Source: Lachnospiraceae bacterium
Lineage (GTDB): Bacteria; Bacillota_A; Clostridia; Lachnospirales; Lachnospiraceae
NCBI GenBank assembly: GCA_016287765.1
Contig: JAEEWS010000003.1
Span: forward strand, 1-64,000
Length of the DNA stretch: 64,000 nt
Direction: 5' to 3'
Of the stretch, positions 1-9,010 are shown one piece after another; position 1 is the first letter of the stretch, and each line of letters starts with the position of its first letter. The notes under the pieces are model-generated. The model was given only the letters and a program-made list of their open reading frames with translations. It was not told where the DNA came from and did not search any database. A program made the position numbers and the translations under genes.

Positions 1-403
1 CCGCCAGCTGATCGATGGCAGCTGCTCTGAAGGTATCGGCAGCAACTATCAGCACTTTTTTACCCTCGGCCTTTAAGGAGGCTGCCAGCTTTCCGACGGA
101 AGAAGTCTTGCCCACTCCGTTTACACCGATCATAAGAACTACGGAAGGCCCTTTTTCAAAGTCATAGGCATCCTCGGGAACATACATCTGTTCCTTTATG
201 GTATCAATTAGAAGCTGTCTGCATTCCTGAGGTTTATATATCTTTTTCTCTTTAACTTTTTGTTTAAGGGAAGAGATGATCTTTTCGGATGTGGATATGC
301 CCACGTCCGCCATGACCAGATTTTCTTCTATCTCTTCATAAAAATCATTATCTATTATCTCCGCTCCCGTAAATAGAGCGGCAATTCTTCTGAATATTCC
401 CAT
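1..403 (-). CDS. ftsY: Signal recognition particle receptor FtsY (N-terminal part, cut by window edge)
   Basis: FtsY is the SRP receptor GTPase that docks ribosome-nascent-chain complexes at the membrane. The visible part starts at the ATG at 403 and reads MGIFRRIAALFTG, a short N-domain, then the G1 loop GVNGVGKTSSVGKLA and the following AADTFRAAA motif that is diagnostic of SRP GTPases. The remaining G motifs lie beyond position 1. The N-terminal acidic A-domain seen in enterobacteria is absent, as is usual in Firmicutes. G1 reads GKTSS where GKTTT is more common, a conservative change. The gene follows smc by 36 bp in the same orientation, the standard Firmicutes rnc-smc-ftsY order. Identification is secure although only about 134 codons are present. 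Confidence 0.95.
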   Translation of the reverse strand, partial: MGIFRRIAALFTGAEIIDNDFYEEIEENLVMADVGISTSEKIISSLKQKVKEKKIYKPQECRQLLIDTIKEQMYVPEDAYDFEKGPSVVLMIGVNGVGKTSSVGKLAASLKAEGKKVLIVAADTFRAAAIDQLA

Positions 404-439
404 AATCTTCCTTTATTTACAACTTTCCGCTCTAAGCCA

Positions 440-3400
440 TCAATTCGCAAGTGAATTTTCTATCAGGCTGACGGAAACAAGAGCTGAAACTCCTTTTTCC
501 TGCATTGTGATACCGTACAGGGCGTCAGCTGATGCCATGGTTCCTCTTCTGTGGGTAATTACAATAAACTGGGTATGATCCGTCAGTTTGTGCAGATAAC
601 GGGCATATCTTCCCACGTTACTGTCATCGAGTGCCGCCTCGATCTCGTCCAGAAGACAGAAAGGTGAAGGCTTAAGATTCTGTATGGCGAAGAGTAAAGC
701 TATGGCAGTAAGAGCTCTTTCACCACCGGATAACATCATCATGTTCTGCAGCTTCTTCCCGGGAGGCTGAGCATTTATCTTAATGCCTGCAATAAGCACA
801 TCCTCATCCTCCATAAGCTCCAGTGTACCCTGACCGCCTCCGAAGAGTTCTTTGAATACCACATCAAATTCATCTCTGATCAATGCGAATTTCTCGTTGA
901 ACTGCTTACGCATTTCTTCTTCCAGGGTCTCTATAATGCCCTTGAGTTTATCCTCTGCCTCTATAATGTCGCTTCTCTGAACGGTATAGAGGTTGTATCT
1001 TTCCGATACCTCCTTATACTGCTCGATGGCATTTACATTGACGTCGCCCAGGCCTTTGATCCTGCCTTTGATCTCGGAAACGCCCTTTTTAATGGCTGTA
1101 TAACCGCCCAGCGTATCGTCTTTTCTTTCCTTCGCGGAATCCACGGTGATCTCATATTCATTCCACATGTATGAACATTGTTCATCAATGACTTCACCGA
1201 TCCTGGTGATCTGGTTTTCTATCCTGAAGGCTTCTTTTTCAAGGCCTGTAAGGTTTTGAGCCAGTTCCTCGTGTTTATTGAAGAATTCCTTATGTCCCTT
1301 TGTGAGGATCGCTTTTTGCTTTTCCAGTTCTTCTATCTCGGAATTGATCTCAGCTACCTTGATCTTTCCTTCCGCAATATCGGAATGAGCCTTTTTGATC
1401 AGTTCATCCAGATCCTTTAACTGCTTTTCGGAATTGATCTCATTATTGTCGATCTCTGTTATCTCTTCCTTGAACTTTTCAATCTCGGCGTTAATTCTGT
1501 TTACTGTTTCCTCAATAAATTCAAGAGTACGTTCAAGACCTGCATATTCCGCTCTTAAAGAGGATTCCTTTTCGTTGGAATATCTTTCCAGTCGTCTTTC
1601 TTCATCCAGTTTATGGTTAAGTTCCTCTATCCTCTCATTGATCCGGTCCCTGAGTTCATCATTACCTTTGAGTCTGTCGGAAAGAGCATCTGAAGAAGTC
1701 TTGTTTTCCGACAGTTTCTTTTCAAGTTCATGTATCTCAAGCTCGGTAACGGAAAAAGTTTCCTTGCTTTCCTTAAGTCTTTCCTTTTCCTTATCAAGAT
1801 TCATCTGAACCGTATTTTGTCTTACATTTAATTTACCGATCTCATCAAGTTTTGAGGAGATCTCCTGAGAAAGCTTATCAAGAAGTTCTTTGAAATTGTC
1901 TCTTTCTCTGGTCAGGGCATTTACTTTAACAAGTACCTGAGATACCTGTTTTTCAGCTTCTTCCATTTCACGCTTACGTCCGAGAAGATTGCTGTTGTTC
2001 TTAAATGAACCTCCGGAAAGGGATCCGCCGGGATTCAATTGTTCGCCTTCAAGTGTTACTATCCTTAAGGAATAATTGTTGGCTTTGGCAAGCTTAAGAG
2101 CGTTGTCGATATGATCGACAACGATGATCCTGCCTATAAGGTATTTAACAACTTCCGTATATTCCTTGGCTGTCTTGACCAGCTTATTGGCATATCCGAT
2201 AACCCCGGGTGCCTTAAGGACAGCGGGATCCTGAGATGCTTCCTTAGCGGTGATGGCATTTAAGGGAAGGAAGGTTGCACGGCCGAACTTGTTTTCCTTA
2301 AGGAATTCGATCATCCTTTTGGCAGTGGCTTCATCCTTGGTCACGATATTTTGAATATTACCGCCAAGGGCTGTCTCTACCGCAGTTTCATACTTTTCCT
2401 GAACTTCAATGATATCCGAGACAACACCGATAAGTCCGGGGTATTTGAGCTTTTGCTCCATTACCTTTTTGATACTTGTCCCGTACCCCTCATATCTCTC
2501 GGAAAAATCCCTTAAAGTACCCACCTTGGATTCCAGCTCGATCTGCTGCTTGCGGAATTTCTCCAAAAATCCCGTGGTCTCTTCCAGGCGCTCTTTCATC
2601 TTAAACTTCTCGGCTCTTTGAGAATTAACGCCTTCCTGCAGCTCCGCGATCTTTTCGCCGATCTCCGTAAGTTCTTTATTAAAGGTCTCTACGGCTGTTT
2701 CGTACTCATTTTCAAAGTTCTTCTGATTCAGGACTTTTTTGGTGAGTTCTGCCTTTTTAAGCGCGATCTGCTCATTTAAAGTCTCAAACTTCTGTTTCTC
2801 TGCCTTTATACGACCGTCTTCGTTAACGATGTTCATGAGCTCCGTATTGCATTTTTCGATCTCTTCGGTACATTCACGGATGCGATCATGTATGCCTTTA
2901 AGCTCATCTCCGGAATCATTCCTGTTAGATTCCAGTTCCTCGATCTGTTTTAATGTCTGCTTACGGCTTTCGTCCTGTTTATCTATCTCCGAGTATCTCT
3001 CTTCGATCTCGGCATTAATGGACTTCTTTCTCTGTTCATAATGGGCATTGCTCTGATAAAGGGAATTTTTCTTTTCCTCCATCAGTTTTATTTCGCCCTC
3101 GCTCTTTTCGGAAGCGATCAAAAGTTCATTTCTCTTATCCCTGCTCTCATCGATGCGGGAAGTGAATTCCCCCATCTCTCCTTCAAGCTTTTCATATTCG
3201 ATCTTTGTATTATCGTACTCCTGCTTTGTAGCCCTGATGTCAGAATTAATGATCTCCTGCTTTTTAACGGCTTCTTCTTTTGCCTCGGTATTCTTTTCAT
3301 AATCCGCAAGGAAAAGATTTATCTCGTACTTTTTAAGTTCATCGATCAGTTTTAAGTACTCTTTAGCCACTTCCGACTGTTTTTCGAGAGGTCCCACCTG

Positions 3401-4000
3401 CTTTTCAATCTCAGAAAGAATGTCTGTGATCCTGGCAAGGTTCAAAGCTTCTTCTGCCAGTTCTTTTTCAGCTGCAGCCTTTCTTTTCTTGTATTTAACT
3501 ATACCTGCCGCTTCATCAAATAGTTCTCTTCTGTCTTCAGGTTTACCGGAAAGGATCTTGTCGATCTGGCCCTGTCCGATGATGGAATAGCCTTCCTTAC
3601 CGATACCTGTATCAAAAAACAACTCCTGTACGTCACGAAGACGGCAAGAATTGCCGTTAAGAAGATACTCGCTTTCACCGGAACGATAAACACGACGGGC
3701 AACAGTAACCTCTTCATAATCAATGTTAAGTGCCCTGTCCGAATTATCAAAAGTAATGGCTACGTATGCATAGCCCATAGGTTTTCTTAATTGAGTACCG
3801 GAAAAGATAACATCTTCCATCTTGCTTCCGCGGAGTTGTTTTGCGCTTTGTTCACCCAATACCCATCTTACAGCATCGGCCACATTACTTTTACCCGAAC
3901 CGTTAGGCCCCACTATTGCTGTGATACCGTCATTGAACTTAAAGAGTATTTTATTTGCAAAGGATTTGAATCCGTGTATTTCTATGGATTTAAGATACAT
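440..4000 (-). CDS. smc: Chromosome segregation ATPase SMC
   Basis: This is the 1186-residue SMC subunit of the bacterial condensin, which organises and segregates the chromosome as a dimer with ScpA/ScpB. The N-terminal head starts MYLKSIEIHGFKSF and has Walker A GPNGSGKS at residues 31-38. Two long charged coiled coils flank a hinge at about 505-670 that includes GYGTSIKKVM and GLIGVVSD. The C-terminal head carries the ABC signature LSGGERALTAI near 1088 and Walker B CLLDEIEAALDDSNV. Length matches the family (about 1180-1190). The gene sits 23 bp after rnc. No frame disruption is visible. Confidence 0.98.
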   Translation of the reverse strand: MYLKSIEIHGFKSFANKILFKFNDGITAIVGPNGSGKSNVADAVRWVLGEQSAKQLRGSKMEDVIFSGTQLRKPMGYAYVAITFDNSDRALNIDYEEVTVARRVYRSGESEYLLNGNSCRLRDVQELFFDTGIGKEGYSIIGQGQIDKILSGKPEDRRELFDEAAGIVKYKKRKAAAEKELAEEALNLARITDILSEIEKQVGPLEKQSEVAKEYLKLIDELKKYEINLFLADYEKNTEAKEEAVKKQEIINSDIRATKQEYDNTKIEYEKLEGEMGEFTSRIDESRDKRNELLIASEKSEGEIKLMEEKKNSLYQSNAHYEQRKKSINAEIEERYSEIDKQDESRKQTLKQIEELESNRNDSGDELKGIHDRIRECTEEIEKCNTELMNIVNEDGRIKAEKQKFETLNEQIALKKAELTKKVLNQKNFENEYETAVETFNKELTEIGEKIAELQEGVNSQRAEKFKMKERLEETTGFLEKFRKQQIELESKVGTLRDFSERYEGYGTSIKKVMEQKLKYPGLIGVVSDIIEVQEKYETAVETALGGNIQNIVTKDEATAKRMIEFLKENKFGRATFLPLNAITAKEASQDPAVLKAPGVIGYANKLVKTAKEYTEVVKYLIGRIIVVDHIDNALKLAKANNYSLRIVTLEGEQLNPGGSLSGGSFKNNSNLLGRKREMEEAEKQVSQVLVKVNALTRERDNFKELLDKLSQEISSKLDEIGKLNVRQNTVQMNLDKEKERLKESKETFSVTELEIHELEKKLSENKTSSDALSDRLKGNDELRDRINERIEELNHKLDEERRLERYSNEKESSLRAEYAGLERTLEFIEETVNRINAEIEKFKEEITEIDNNEINSEKQLKDLDELIKKAHSDIAEGKIKVAEINSEIEELEKQKAILTKGHKEFFNKHEELAQNLTGLEKEAFRIENQITRIGEVIDEQCSYMWNEYEITVDSAKERKDDTLGGYTAIKKGVSEIKGRIKGLGDVNVNAIEQYKEVSERYNLYTVQRSDIIEAEDKLKGIIETLEEEMRKQFNEKFALIRDEFDVVFKELFGGGQGTLELMEDEDVLIAGIKINAQPPGKKLQNMMMLSGGERALTAIALLFAIQNLKPSPFCLLDEIEAALDDSNVGRYARYLHKLTDHTQFIVITHRRGTMASADALYGITMQEKGVSALVSVSLIENSLAN

Positions 4001-4023
4001 TTGAATACCTGCGTTTAAAAGTT

Positions 4024-4743
4024 TTATTTAAGCTGAAGCTTAAGATAGGTCTTGTAAGCAGCCTGCTGTTCGGCAGCTTTTTTACTTCTTCCTTCTCCTG
4101 TTTCCATGGGTTCATCATCCAAAAAAACCTGAGACACAAAAAACTTATCGTGATCGGGACCGGTTTCTGAAAGGATCTTATACTGAACACTTTTCTTCAT
4201 TTTGTTTTGAACAAACTCCTGTAAAAGAGATTTACTGTCATGAAAGATCGCTTTATTTTCGATATCGTTCAAAACAAAACGAAGAATGAATCTTTTAGCT
4301 TCTTCAAAACCGCCGTCAAGAAAAATGGCACCTATAACAGCTTCAAAGGCATCGGAAACTATAGAGTCTCTGTATCTTCCGCCGCTCTTATTCTCACCGA
4401 AGCCAAGGATGATGAAGTCGGAAAGCCTGATCTCCTTAGCGTCATTTGCAAGAGAAGGTTCACATACAAGACTGGCCCTTAGCTTTGTCATCTGCCCTTC
4501 GGGATAATCCGGAAAATGCTTATAAAGATATTCACTGGAAACGAGTTCCAATACCGCATCCCCCAAAAACTCTATTCTTTCGTTGCTCTCTCCCTTATTC
4601 ACTATACGTTCGTGAACCACGGAACTGTGAGTAAGAGCCAGCTCAAGAAAAGAAATATCTTTAAAAGTATAGCCTATATTTTTTTGTAATTCAGTAAGAT
4701 CATTATTAATAACCATATGCACCCGCCCGAAAAAAACGGACAC
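4024..4743 (-). CDS. rnc: Ribonuclease III
   Basis: RNase III cleaves double-stranded RNA, including rRNA precursors. The catalytic domain has the signature NERIEFLGDAVLELV with its metal-binding acidic residues, and a C-terminal dsRNA-binding domain begins near SKSLLQEFVQNKM and ends SKKAAEQQAAYKTYLKL. Length is 239 residues from a GTG at 4743, preceded at close spacing by AAGGCGAA; an in-frame ATG at 4716 (starting MVINNDLTELQ) would give 230 residues and also fits the family, so the start is uncertain. It lies between acpP and smc as in Bacillus. The GTG and its ribosome-binding site fall inside an inverted repeat (4739-4779), which could matter because RNase III commonly controls its own mRNA. 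Confidence 0.97.
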   Translation of the reverse strand: MSVFFGRVHMVINNDLTELQKNIGYTFKDISFLELALTHSSVVHERIVNKGESNERIEFLGDAVLELVSSEYLYKHFPDYPEGQMTKLRASLVCEPSLANDAKEIRLSDFIILGFGENKSGGRYRDSIVSDAFEAVIGAIFLDGGFEEAKRFILRFVLNDIENKAIFHDSKSLLQEFVQNKMKKSVQYKILSETGPDHDKFFVSQVFLDDEPMETGEGRSKKAAEQQAAYKTYLKLQLK

Positions 4744-4779
4744 TTCGCCTTAAGAATAAATTCATAAGACAAAAGTGTC
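4739..4779 (-). other. Imperfect inverted repeat spanning the rnc start region
   Basis: GACACTT (4739-4745) pairs with AAGTGTC (4773-4779), and CTTAAGAAT (4749-4757) pairs with ATTCATAAG (4760-4768) with one mismatch; a 3/4-nt internal loop separates the two stems. In the mRNA this buries the AAGGCG ribosome-binding site and the GTG start of rnc. It has no U-tract, so it is not a terminator. An RNase III processing or autoregulation site is the obvious idea but is inference only. Confidence 0.5.
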
Positions 4780-4806
4780 TGCATTTTCTTAAATACTGAA
4801 ATATCC

Positions 4807-5037
4807 TTATTTGATGAAGGCTTTAATCTGTTCTACAGCATCATTAACGGTAACGATCTTTTCTGCTGCTTCATTGGGAATCTCGATATCAAATTCCTCT
4901 TCTATGCCCATAACGATCTGAAATACATCCAGTGAATCTGCACCGAGATCTTCAACGAATGTGGAGTCAAGGGTGATCTCATCTTCGCTGATATTTAAAA
5001 CCTCGCTGATAATTGCTCTGATCTTTTCAAATTCCAT
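4807..5037 (-). CDS. acpP: Acyl carrier protein
   Basis: This 76-residue acidic protein carries growing fatty-acyl chains on a 4'-phosphopantetheine arm. The attachment serine lies in LGADSLDVFQ, followed by the helix-II recognition region IEEEFDIEIP. The start is taken as the ATG at 5037 (MEFEKIRAII), because GGGAGG stands nine bases upstream; that ribosome-binding site is embedded in the last codons of plsX. A further upstream in-frame ATG lies inside plsX and lacks a site of its own. The gene follows plsX directly and precedes rnc, the classical plsX-acpP-rnc arrangement, though fabD and fabG, found between plsX and acpP in Bacillus, are absent here. Confidence 0.97.
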   Translation of the reverse strand: MEFEKIRAIISEVLNISEDEITLDSTFVEDLGADSLDVFQIVMGIEEEFDIEIPNEAAEKIVTVNDAVEQIKAFIK

Positions 5038-5042
5038 ATTAA

Positions 5043-6065
5043 TTATTCCTCCCATGAATCATTTATCATGATGCTGTCTTTTATCTTTTCGTTGATCTTC
5101 TGCTTTTTGAAATCCAATGCCTGCAGAAGCGAATTTTTAATTTCTTTGGCCGTTGCACTGCCGTGGGTCTTAAGAACAAGACCGTTAAGCCCCAACAAAG
5201 GAGCACTTCCGTATTCATCGGCCATGAGCTTTTTCATGGTTTTCTTAAGTGCGGGCTTAACCAACATTCCGCCGATCTTACTTCTGAGATTTGAATAAAA
5301 GCTTTGTTTAACTATTCCCAGAAGAGCTTTGGTAGTTCCTTCATAAAGCTTAAGGATAACATTTCCCACAAAGGCTTCGCAAACGATGACATCTGCATAT
5401 CCGTTGGGTATCTCTCTGGCTTCGATACTGCCTATGAAATTGATATCCTTACATTCCTTGAGTAAAGGATAGGTTTCTTTAACCAATTGATTTCCCTTTT
5501 CTTCCTCAAGTCCTATATTAACAATGGCAACCCTGGGCTTCTCAACGCCCATGGTGTTAGCATAATAAATGGATCCCATTTTGGCAAATTGAACAAGATG
5601 CGAAGATCTTGCATCAACATTTGCTCCCGAATCCACCAGGAGAGAAACACCTTTGGCTGTAGGAAACATAGTTCCTATGGGGGGTCTTTCCACACCCTTT
5701 ATTCTGCCTACTATCAGCTGCCCTCCTACAAGGACCGCTCCTGTACTTCCTGCAGAAAGAAAAGCATCAGCTTCACCCTTTTTCACCAGATTGCATCCCA
5801 CAACTATGGACGAATCCTTTTTTCTTCGGATGGCATTTACCGGTGCTTCATCGCAGGAGATCACTTCAGTTGCATTTACGATCTCAATGTTATCCTTGTT
5901 GCCCTGAAACTTGTCCAGTTCATTCTTAATGGTTTCTTCGGGGCCTACAAGCTTAACAAAGATGTTAGGTTGCTGTGTTACGGCATCAACACACCCCTTT
6001 ACTATTTCGTAAGGGGCGTTATCTCCGCCCATACCGTCAACAGCAACAGTTATTTTGTCTTCCAT
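5043..6065 (-). CDS. plsX: Phosphate acyltransferase PlsX
   Basis: PlsX converts acyl-ACP to acyl-phosphate, the donor for PlsY in phosphatidic acid synthesis; it is a peripheral membrane enzyme. The 340-residue product starts MEDKITVAVDGMGGDNAP, the conserved N-terminal motif, and contains SAGSTGAVLVGG and GANVDARSSHLVQFA, typical of the family. Its last codons provide the acpP ribosome-binding site, so the two are translationally linked. It lies 12 bp downstream of cheR. Length and motifs are normal and the assignment is secure. Confidence 0.97.
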   Translation of the reverse strand: MEDKITVAVDGMGGDNAPYEIVKGCVDAVTQQPNIFVKLVGPEETIKNELDKFQGNKDNIEIVNATEVISCDEAPVNAIRRKKDSSIVVGCNLVKKGEADAFLSAGSTGAVLVGGQLIVGRIKGVERPPIGTMFPTAKGVSLLVDSGANVDARSSHLVQFAKMGSIYYANTMGVEKPRVAIVNIGLEEEKGNQLVKETYPLLKECKDINFIGSIEAREIPNGYADVIVCEAFVGNVILKLYEGTTKALLGIVKQSFYSNLRSKIGGMLVKPALKKTMKKLMADEYGSAPLLGLNGLVLKTHGSATAKEIKNSLLQALDFKKQKINEKIKDSIMINDSWEE

Positions 6066-6077
6066 ATATCCTCCGGA

Positions 6078-6851
6078 TCACATCTTTCTGTAGAAAAATG
6101 ATTTCGCAGTAGAATAATTCAAACTGTAAGATTGAATTATCTGTTCTGTCGATCCGACGAAAAGCAATCCGTTTTTCTTAAGGGCTGCATTAAACTTCTT
6201 GTAAATATCAGTCTTGGCCTCTTCGGTAAAATAAATGAGAACATTTCTGCATACTATAAGATCACAATCCGTAGGATAAGGATCTTTCAAGAGATTTGCA
6301 TTTTTAAACTCAACACATCTCTTTATATCGTCGGATATTTTATAAGTGTATTCGTTGACCTGTGTAAAATACTTCTGGAACAGATCCTTCGGTACACTTT
6401 TTAAGCTCTTGTCAATATAAAGTCCTGCTTTAGCTTTTTCTATAACCTGCTTGTCGATGTCCGTTGCAAGTATCTTGATCTGGCTTAAGGGAAGATACCT
6501 TGAAAGTAACATAACAATGGTATAGGGTTCATCACCTGTTGAGCAGGCAGCACTCCATATCTTGGGAGTTCTTGTTTTCGATAAGATTTCGGGCAGAAGC
6601 TCCTTTTCCAGGATCTCCCACTGTTCAGGGTTTCTGAAGAATTCCGAAACATTGATCGTGAGATAATTAACAAACTCTTCGAACAATGCTCTGTCTTTTT
6701 TTATAGCAACTACGTACTGGCTGTAAGAGTTAAACCCGTTTTTCATAATGAGAGAATCGATCCTTCTGCGCATCTGTTTCTCTTTATAAGCATTCAGATC
6801 TATCTGGGTCAGGGTAAATATTTCTTTTTTAAAAGCTTCGTAATCGTCCAT
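6078..6851 (-). CDS. cheR: CheR-type protein-glutamate methyltransferase
   Basis: CheR enzymes transfer methyl groups from S-adenosylmethionine to glutamates of chemoreceptors. The N-terminal helical domain contains LNAYKEKQMRRRIDSL, and the methyltransferase domain has NVSEFFRNPEQW, WSAACSTGDEPYTIVM (SAM-binding) and CDLIVCRNVLIYF, all standard CheR motifs. Two ATGs are possible (6860 and 6851); neither has an ideal ribosome-binding site, but GGTGA stands just before the second, which I prefer (257 residues). A seven-codon reading frame with a good site overlaps this region (6854-6877). No other chemotaxis gene is in the window, and placement ahead of plsX is unusual, so its receptor partner is unknown. 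Confidence 0.93.
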   Translation of the reverse strand: MDDYEAFKKEIFTLTQIDLNAYKEKQMRRRIDSLIMKNGFNSYSQYVVAIKKDRALFEEFVNYLTINVSEFFRNPEQWEILEKELLPEILSKTRTPKIWSAACSTGDEPYTIVMLLSRYLPLSQIKILATDIDKQVIEKAKAGLYIDKSLKSVPKDLFQKYFTQVNEYTYKISDDIKRCVEFKNANLLKDPYPTDCDLIVCRNVLIYFTEEAKTDIYKKFNAALKKNGLLFVGSTEQIIQSYSLNYSTAKSFFYRKM

Positions 6852-6853
6852 AT

Positions 6854-6877
6854 TCACCATACGATCGTGAGGATCAC
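6854..6877 (-). other. Possible 7-codon leader reading frame before cheR
   Basis: A GTG at 6877 opens the frame MILTIVW and stops with TGA at 6854, two bases before the cheR ATG at 6851. It is preceded by AAAGGAG with eight-base spacing, the only good ribosome-binding site upstream of cheR. Reading it could deliver ribosomes to cheR by reinitiation. It may also be chance; a frame this short has little statistical weight. Confidence 0.25.
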
Positions 6878-6922
6878 AACCGTCTCTCCTTTATTAATAG
6901 AATCGGAGTATCAACCTTTTCT

Positions 6923-6977
6923 AAAAAACAGGAGGTGTTCCGCTTAACTTATTCCAAGATGTCACGGAGACACCTCC
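6923..6977 (-). terminator. Intrinsic terminator after ispH-rpsA
   Basis: On the minus strand GGAGGTGT (6977-6970) pairs with ACACCTCC (6938-6931), extended by a CCG/CGG pair across a small bulge, with a loop of about 20 nt. It is followed by TG and six T residues (6928-6923). It lies about 90 bases after the ispH-rpsA stop and before cheR. The 209-base gap 6861-7069 holds this terminator, the cheR leader and no other visible gene. Confidence 0.8.
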
Positions 6978-7069
6978 CAAAAATCAAAACCAATTGCTTT
7001 CTGCAATTTTCGTATGCTTTGATATTAAGCAATCACTTCTGCAAAAACCGGATGTCTTGTATGGATGGA

Positions 7070-9010
7070 TTATTCTTCTTTTGCTTCTTCTACTGTTTCT
7101 TCAGCTGCAGCCTCTTCGCCTTCTTCATCGGACTCTTCAAGAACTCTCATGCTGAGAGAGATCTTCTTCTCATCATAGTTGAAGTCAACGATCTGAGCTG
7201 TGATCTCCTGACCGATCTTAAGTACATCGGAGGGTTTCTCGATCCTCTTCTTTGAGATCTGGGAAACATGAAGGAGAGCATCAACACCGGGAACGATCTC
7301 GATGAAAGCACCGAAATCGGTCATTCTTGCTACCTTACCTGTGATAACATTACCGATGGCAAAATCCTCATCAGCATTTGCCCAGGGATTCTGATCTGCA
7401 AACTTCATGGAAAGAGCGATCTTATCACCGGAGATCTCCTTGATGAATGCTCTTACATTATCGCCGGACTTGAATACCTTCTTGGGATTCTCGATCCTGC
7501 CCCATGACATTTCGGATATGTGAAGAAGTCCGTCAACTCCGCCGATATCAACGAATGCACCGAAATCGGTAACGTTCTTTACAACGCCTTCTACAACATC
7601 GTTAACCTTGATCTTGGAAAGAAGCTCCTGCTTCTTCTCTTCCTTCTTAGCGGATACAAGCTGCTTTCTGTCGCCGATGATCCTTCTTCTCTTGGTGTTG
7701 AACTCGGTTAATACGAATTCGATCTCCTGGCCCTTGTATTTTGTAAGATCCTTTTCAAAGGTATCGGATACAAGGCTTGCAGGGATAAAGATCCTGGTTT
7801 CGTCGATCTCAACGATGAGACCGCCATTCAAAACTTCGGAAACTGTACCCTTGAGGACAGTCTTATTATTGAATGCCTCCTCAAGAACTTTGCTGGAACG
7901 TTCTGCGGCCAATCTCTTATAGGATGCGATAACAACGCCTTCGCGGTCATCAACCTTAAGAATCTTAACGTTCATTGTCTGATCGACCTTTACACACTTT
8001 GTAAGGTCAACATTAGGAGTGTTTGTGTACTCGCCGCGTGAAACGGTTGCGTCTGACTTGTAACCGATGTTTAAGATGATCTCGTCTTCTTTAACACTGA
8101 TGACTTTGCCTTCAACAACTTGACCGGTATGTACTGTCTTAAAAGACTCCTCCATTAATTGTTCAAAACTTTCTTCCATAACAGTAAGAACCTCCTTGAT
8201 GATTTTGTTTGGGGTCGATGCCCCGGCAGTAATACCTACGCAGCAGAAAGATTTAAATTGCTTTAAATCCAGGTCAATAAGTTTCTGTATAAAGTAAGTA
8301 CTAGCGCACTGCTGTTTGCAGATTTCAAACAGCTTACGTGTGTTGGAACTGTTTGCCCCACCTATAACGATCATTGCATCGTGTGACTTGGCCATCTCAC
8401 ACGCTTCCTGCTGTCGTTCCTCCGTGGCGCAACAAATTGTGTTCATAACATTTATATAATATACGTTCTTTTTCAAAATTTCAACTATTTCTTTAAATTT
8501 CTTGGTGTTAAATGTGGTTTGTGAAACAAGGATATATTCTTTGTTTGGGTCACCTTTGAAATTTAAAGCTTCGTCTGCGGTTCCTATTATATCCGCTTTG
8601 TTGTCGCACCAGGCCGCAATGGCCTTAACTTCAGGATGAGAAGAGTCTCCGGTCACTATTATCCCTTTCCCTTTTTCAGCTTCGCTTGAAACTATCCTGT
8701 GGATCTTCTTCACAAAGGGACAGGTGGCATCGACTATTCTGTGCCCCGTGTTTTTTAATGCTTCTTCTTCCTGTTTTGAAATTCCGTGAGAACGTATTAT
8801 TATGCAGCCTTTTTCCTTTTGAAGAGCTTCTTCGGGAGAATTGATTATCTCTACTCCTTTTTCGGCCAGTTCGTTTATAACGCCTTCATTGTGTATTATG
8901 GGACCGTATGTATAAACTTTCCCTCCCGATGCTATCTCTTCATTTACCGTATCAACTGCCCTTTTGACGCCGAAACAAAAGCCGGCGGTCTTTGCAACAT
9001 CAACTTTCAT
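7070..9010 (-). CDS. ispH: IspH-ribosomal protein S1 fusion (HMBPP reductase plus four S1 domains)
   Basis: The N-terminal part (about residues 1-283) is 4-hydroxy-3-methylbut-2-enyl diphosphate reductase, the last MEP-pathway step yielding IPP and DMAPP. Its [4Fe-4S] cysteines are visible in AGFCFGVKRA (C12), VDATCPFVKK and MNTICCATEE, with the SHPEV and GGANSSNT substrate motifs. From about residue 290 there are four S1 RNA-binding domains; the third and fourth have the typical VTDFGAFVDIGG...GLLHISEMSW pattern. The acidic tail is glutamate-rich. The fusion is one uninterrupted frame of 646 codons and is known from many clostridia. It starts directly after the cmk stop (TAA-ATG), matching the cmk-rpsA neighbourhood seen widely. 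Confidence 0.97.
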   Translation of the reverse strand: MKVDVAKTAGFCFGVKRAVDTVNEEIASGGKVYTYGPIIHNEGVINELAEKGVEIINSPEEALQKEKGCIIIRSHGISKQEEEALKNTGHRIVDATCPFVKKIHRIVSSEAEKGKGIIVTGDSSHPEVKAIAAWCDNKADIIGTADEALNFKGDPNKEYILVSQTTFNTKKFKEIVEILKKNVYYINVMNTICCATEERQQEACEMAKSHDAMIVIGGANSSNTRKLFEICKQQCASTYFIQKLIDLDLKQFKSFCCVGITAGASTPNKIIKEVLTVMEESFEQLMEESFKTVHTGQVVEGKVISVKEDEIILNIGYKSDATVSRGEYTNTPNVDLTKCVKVDQTMNVKILKVDDREGVVIASYKRLAAERSSKVLEEAFNNKTVLKGTVSEVLNGGLIVEIDETRIFIPASLVSDTFEKDLTKYKGQEIEFVLTEFNTKRRRIIGDRKQLVSAKKEEKKQELLSKIKVNDVVEGVVKNVTDFGAFVDIGGVDGLLHISEMSWGRIENPKKVFKSGDNVRAFIKEISGDKIALSMKFADQNPWANADEDFAIGNVITGKVARMTDFGAFIEIVPGVDALLHVSQISKKRIEKPSDVLKIGQEITAQIVDFNYDEKKISLSMRVLEESDEEGEEAAAEETVEEAKEE

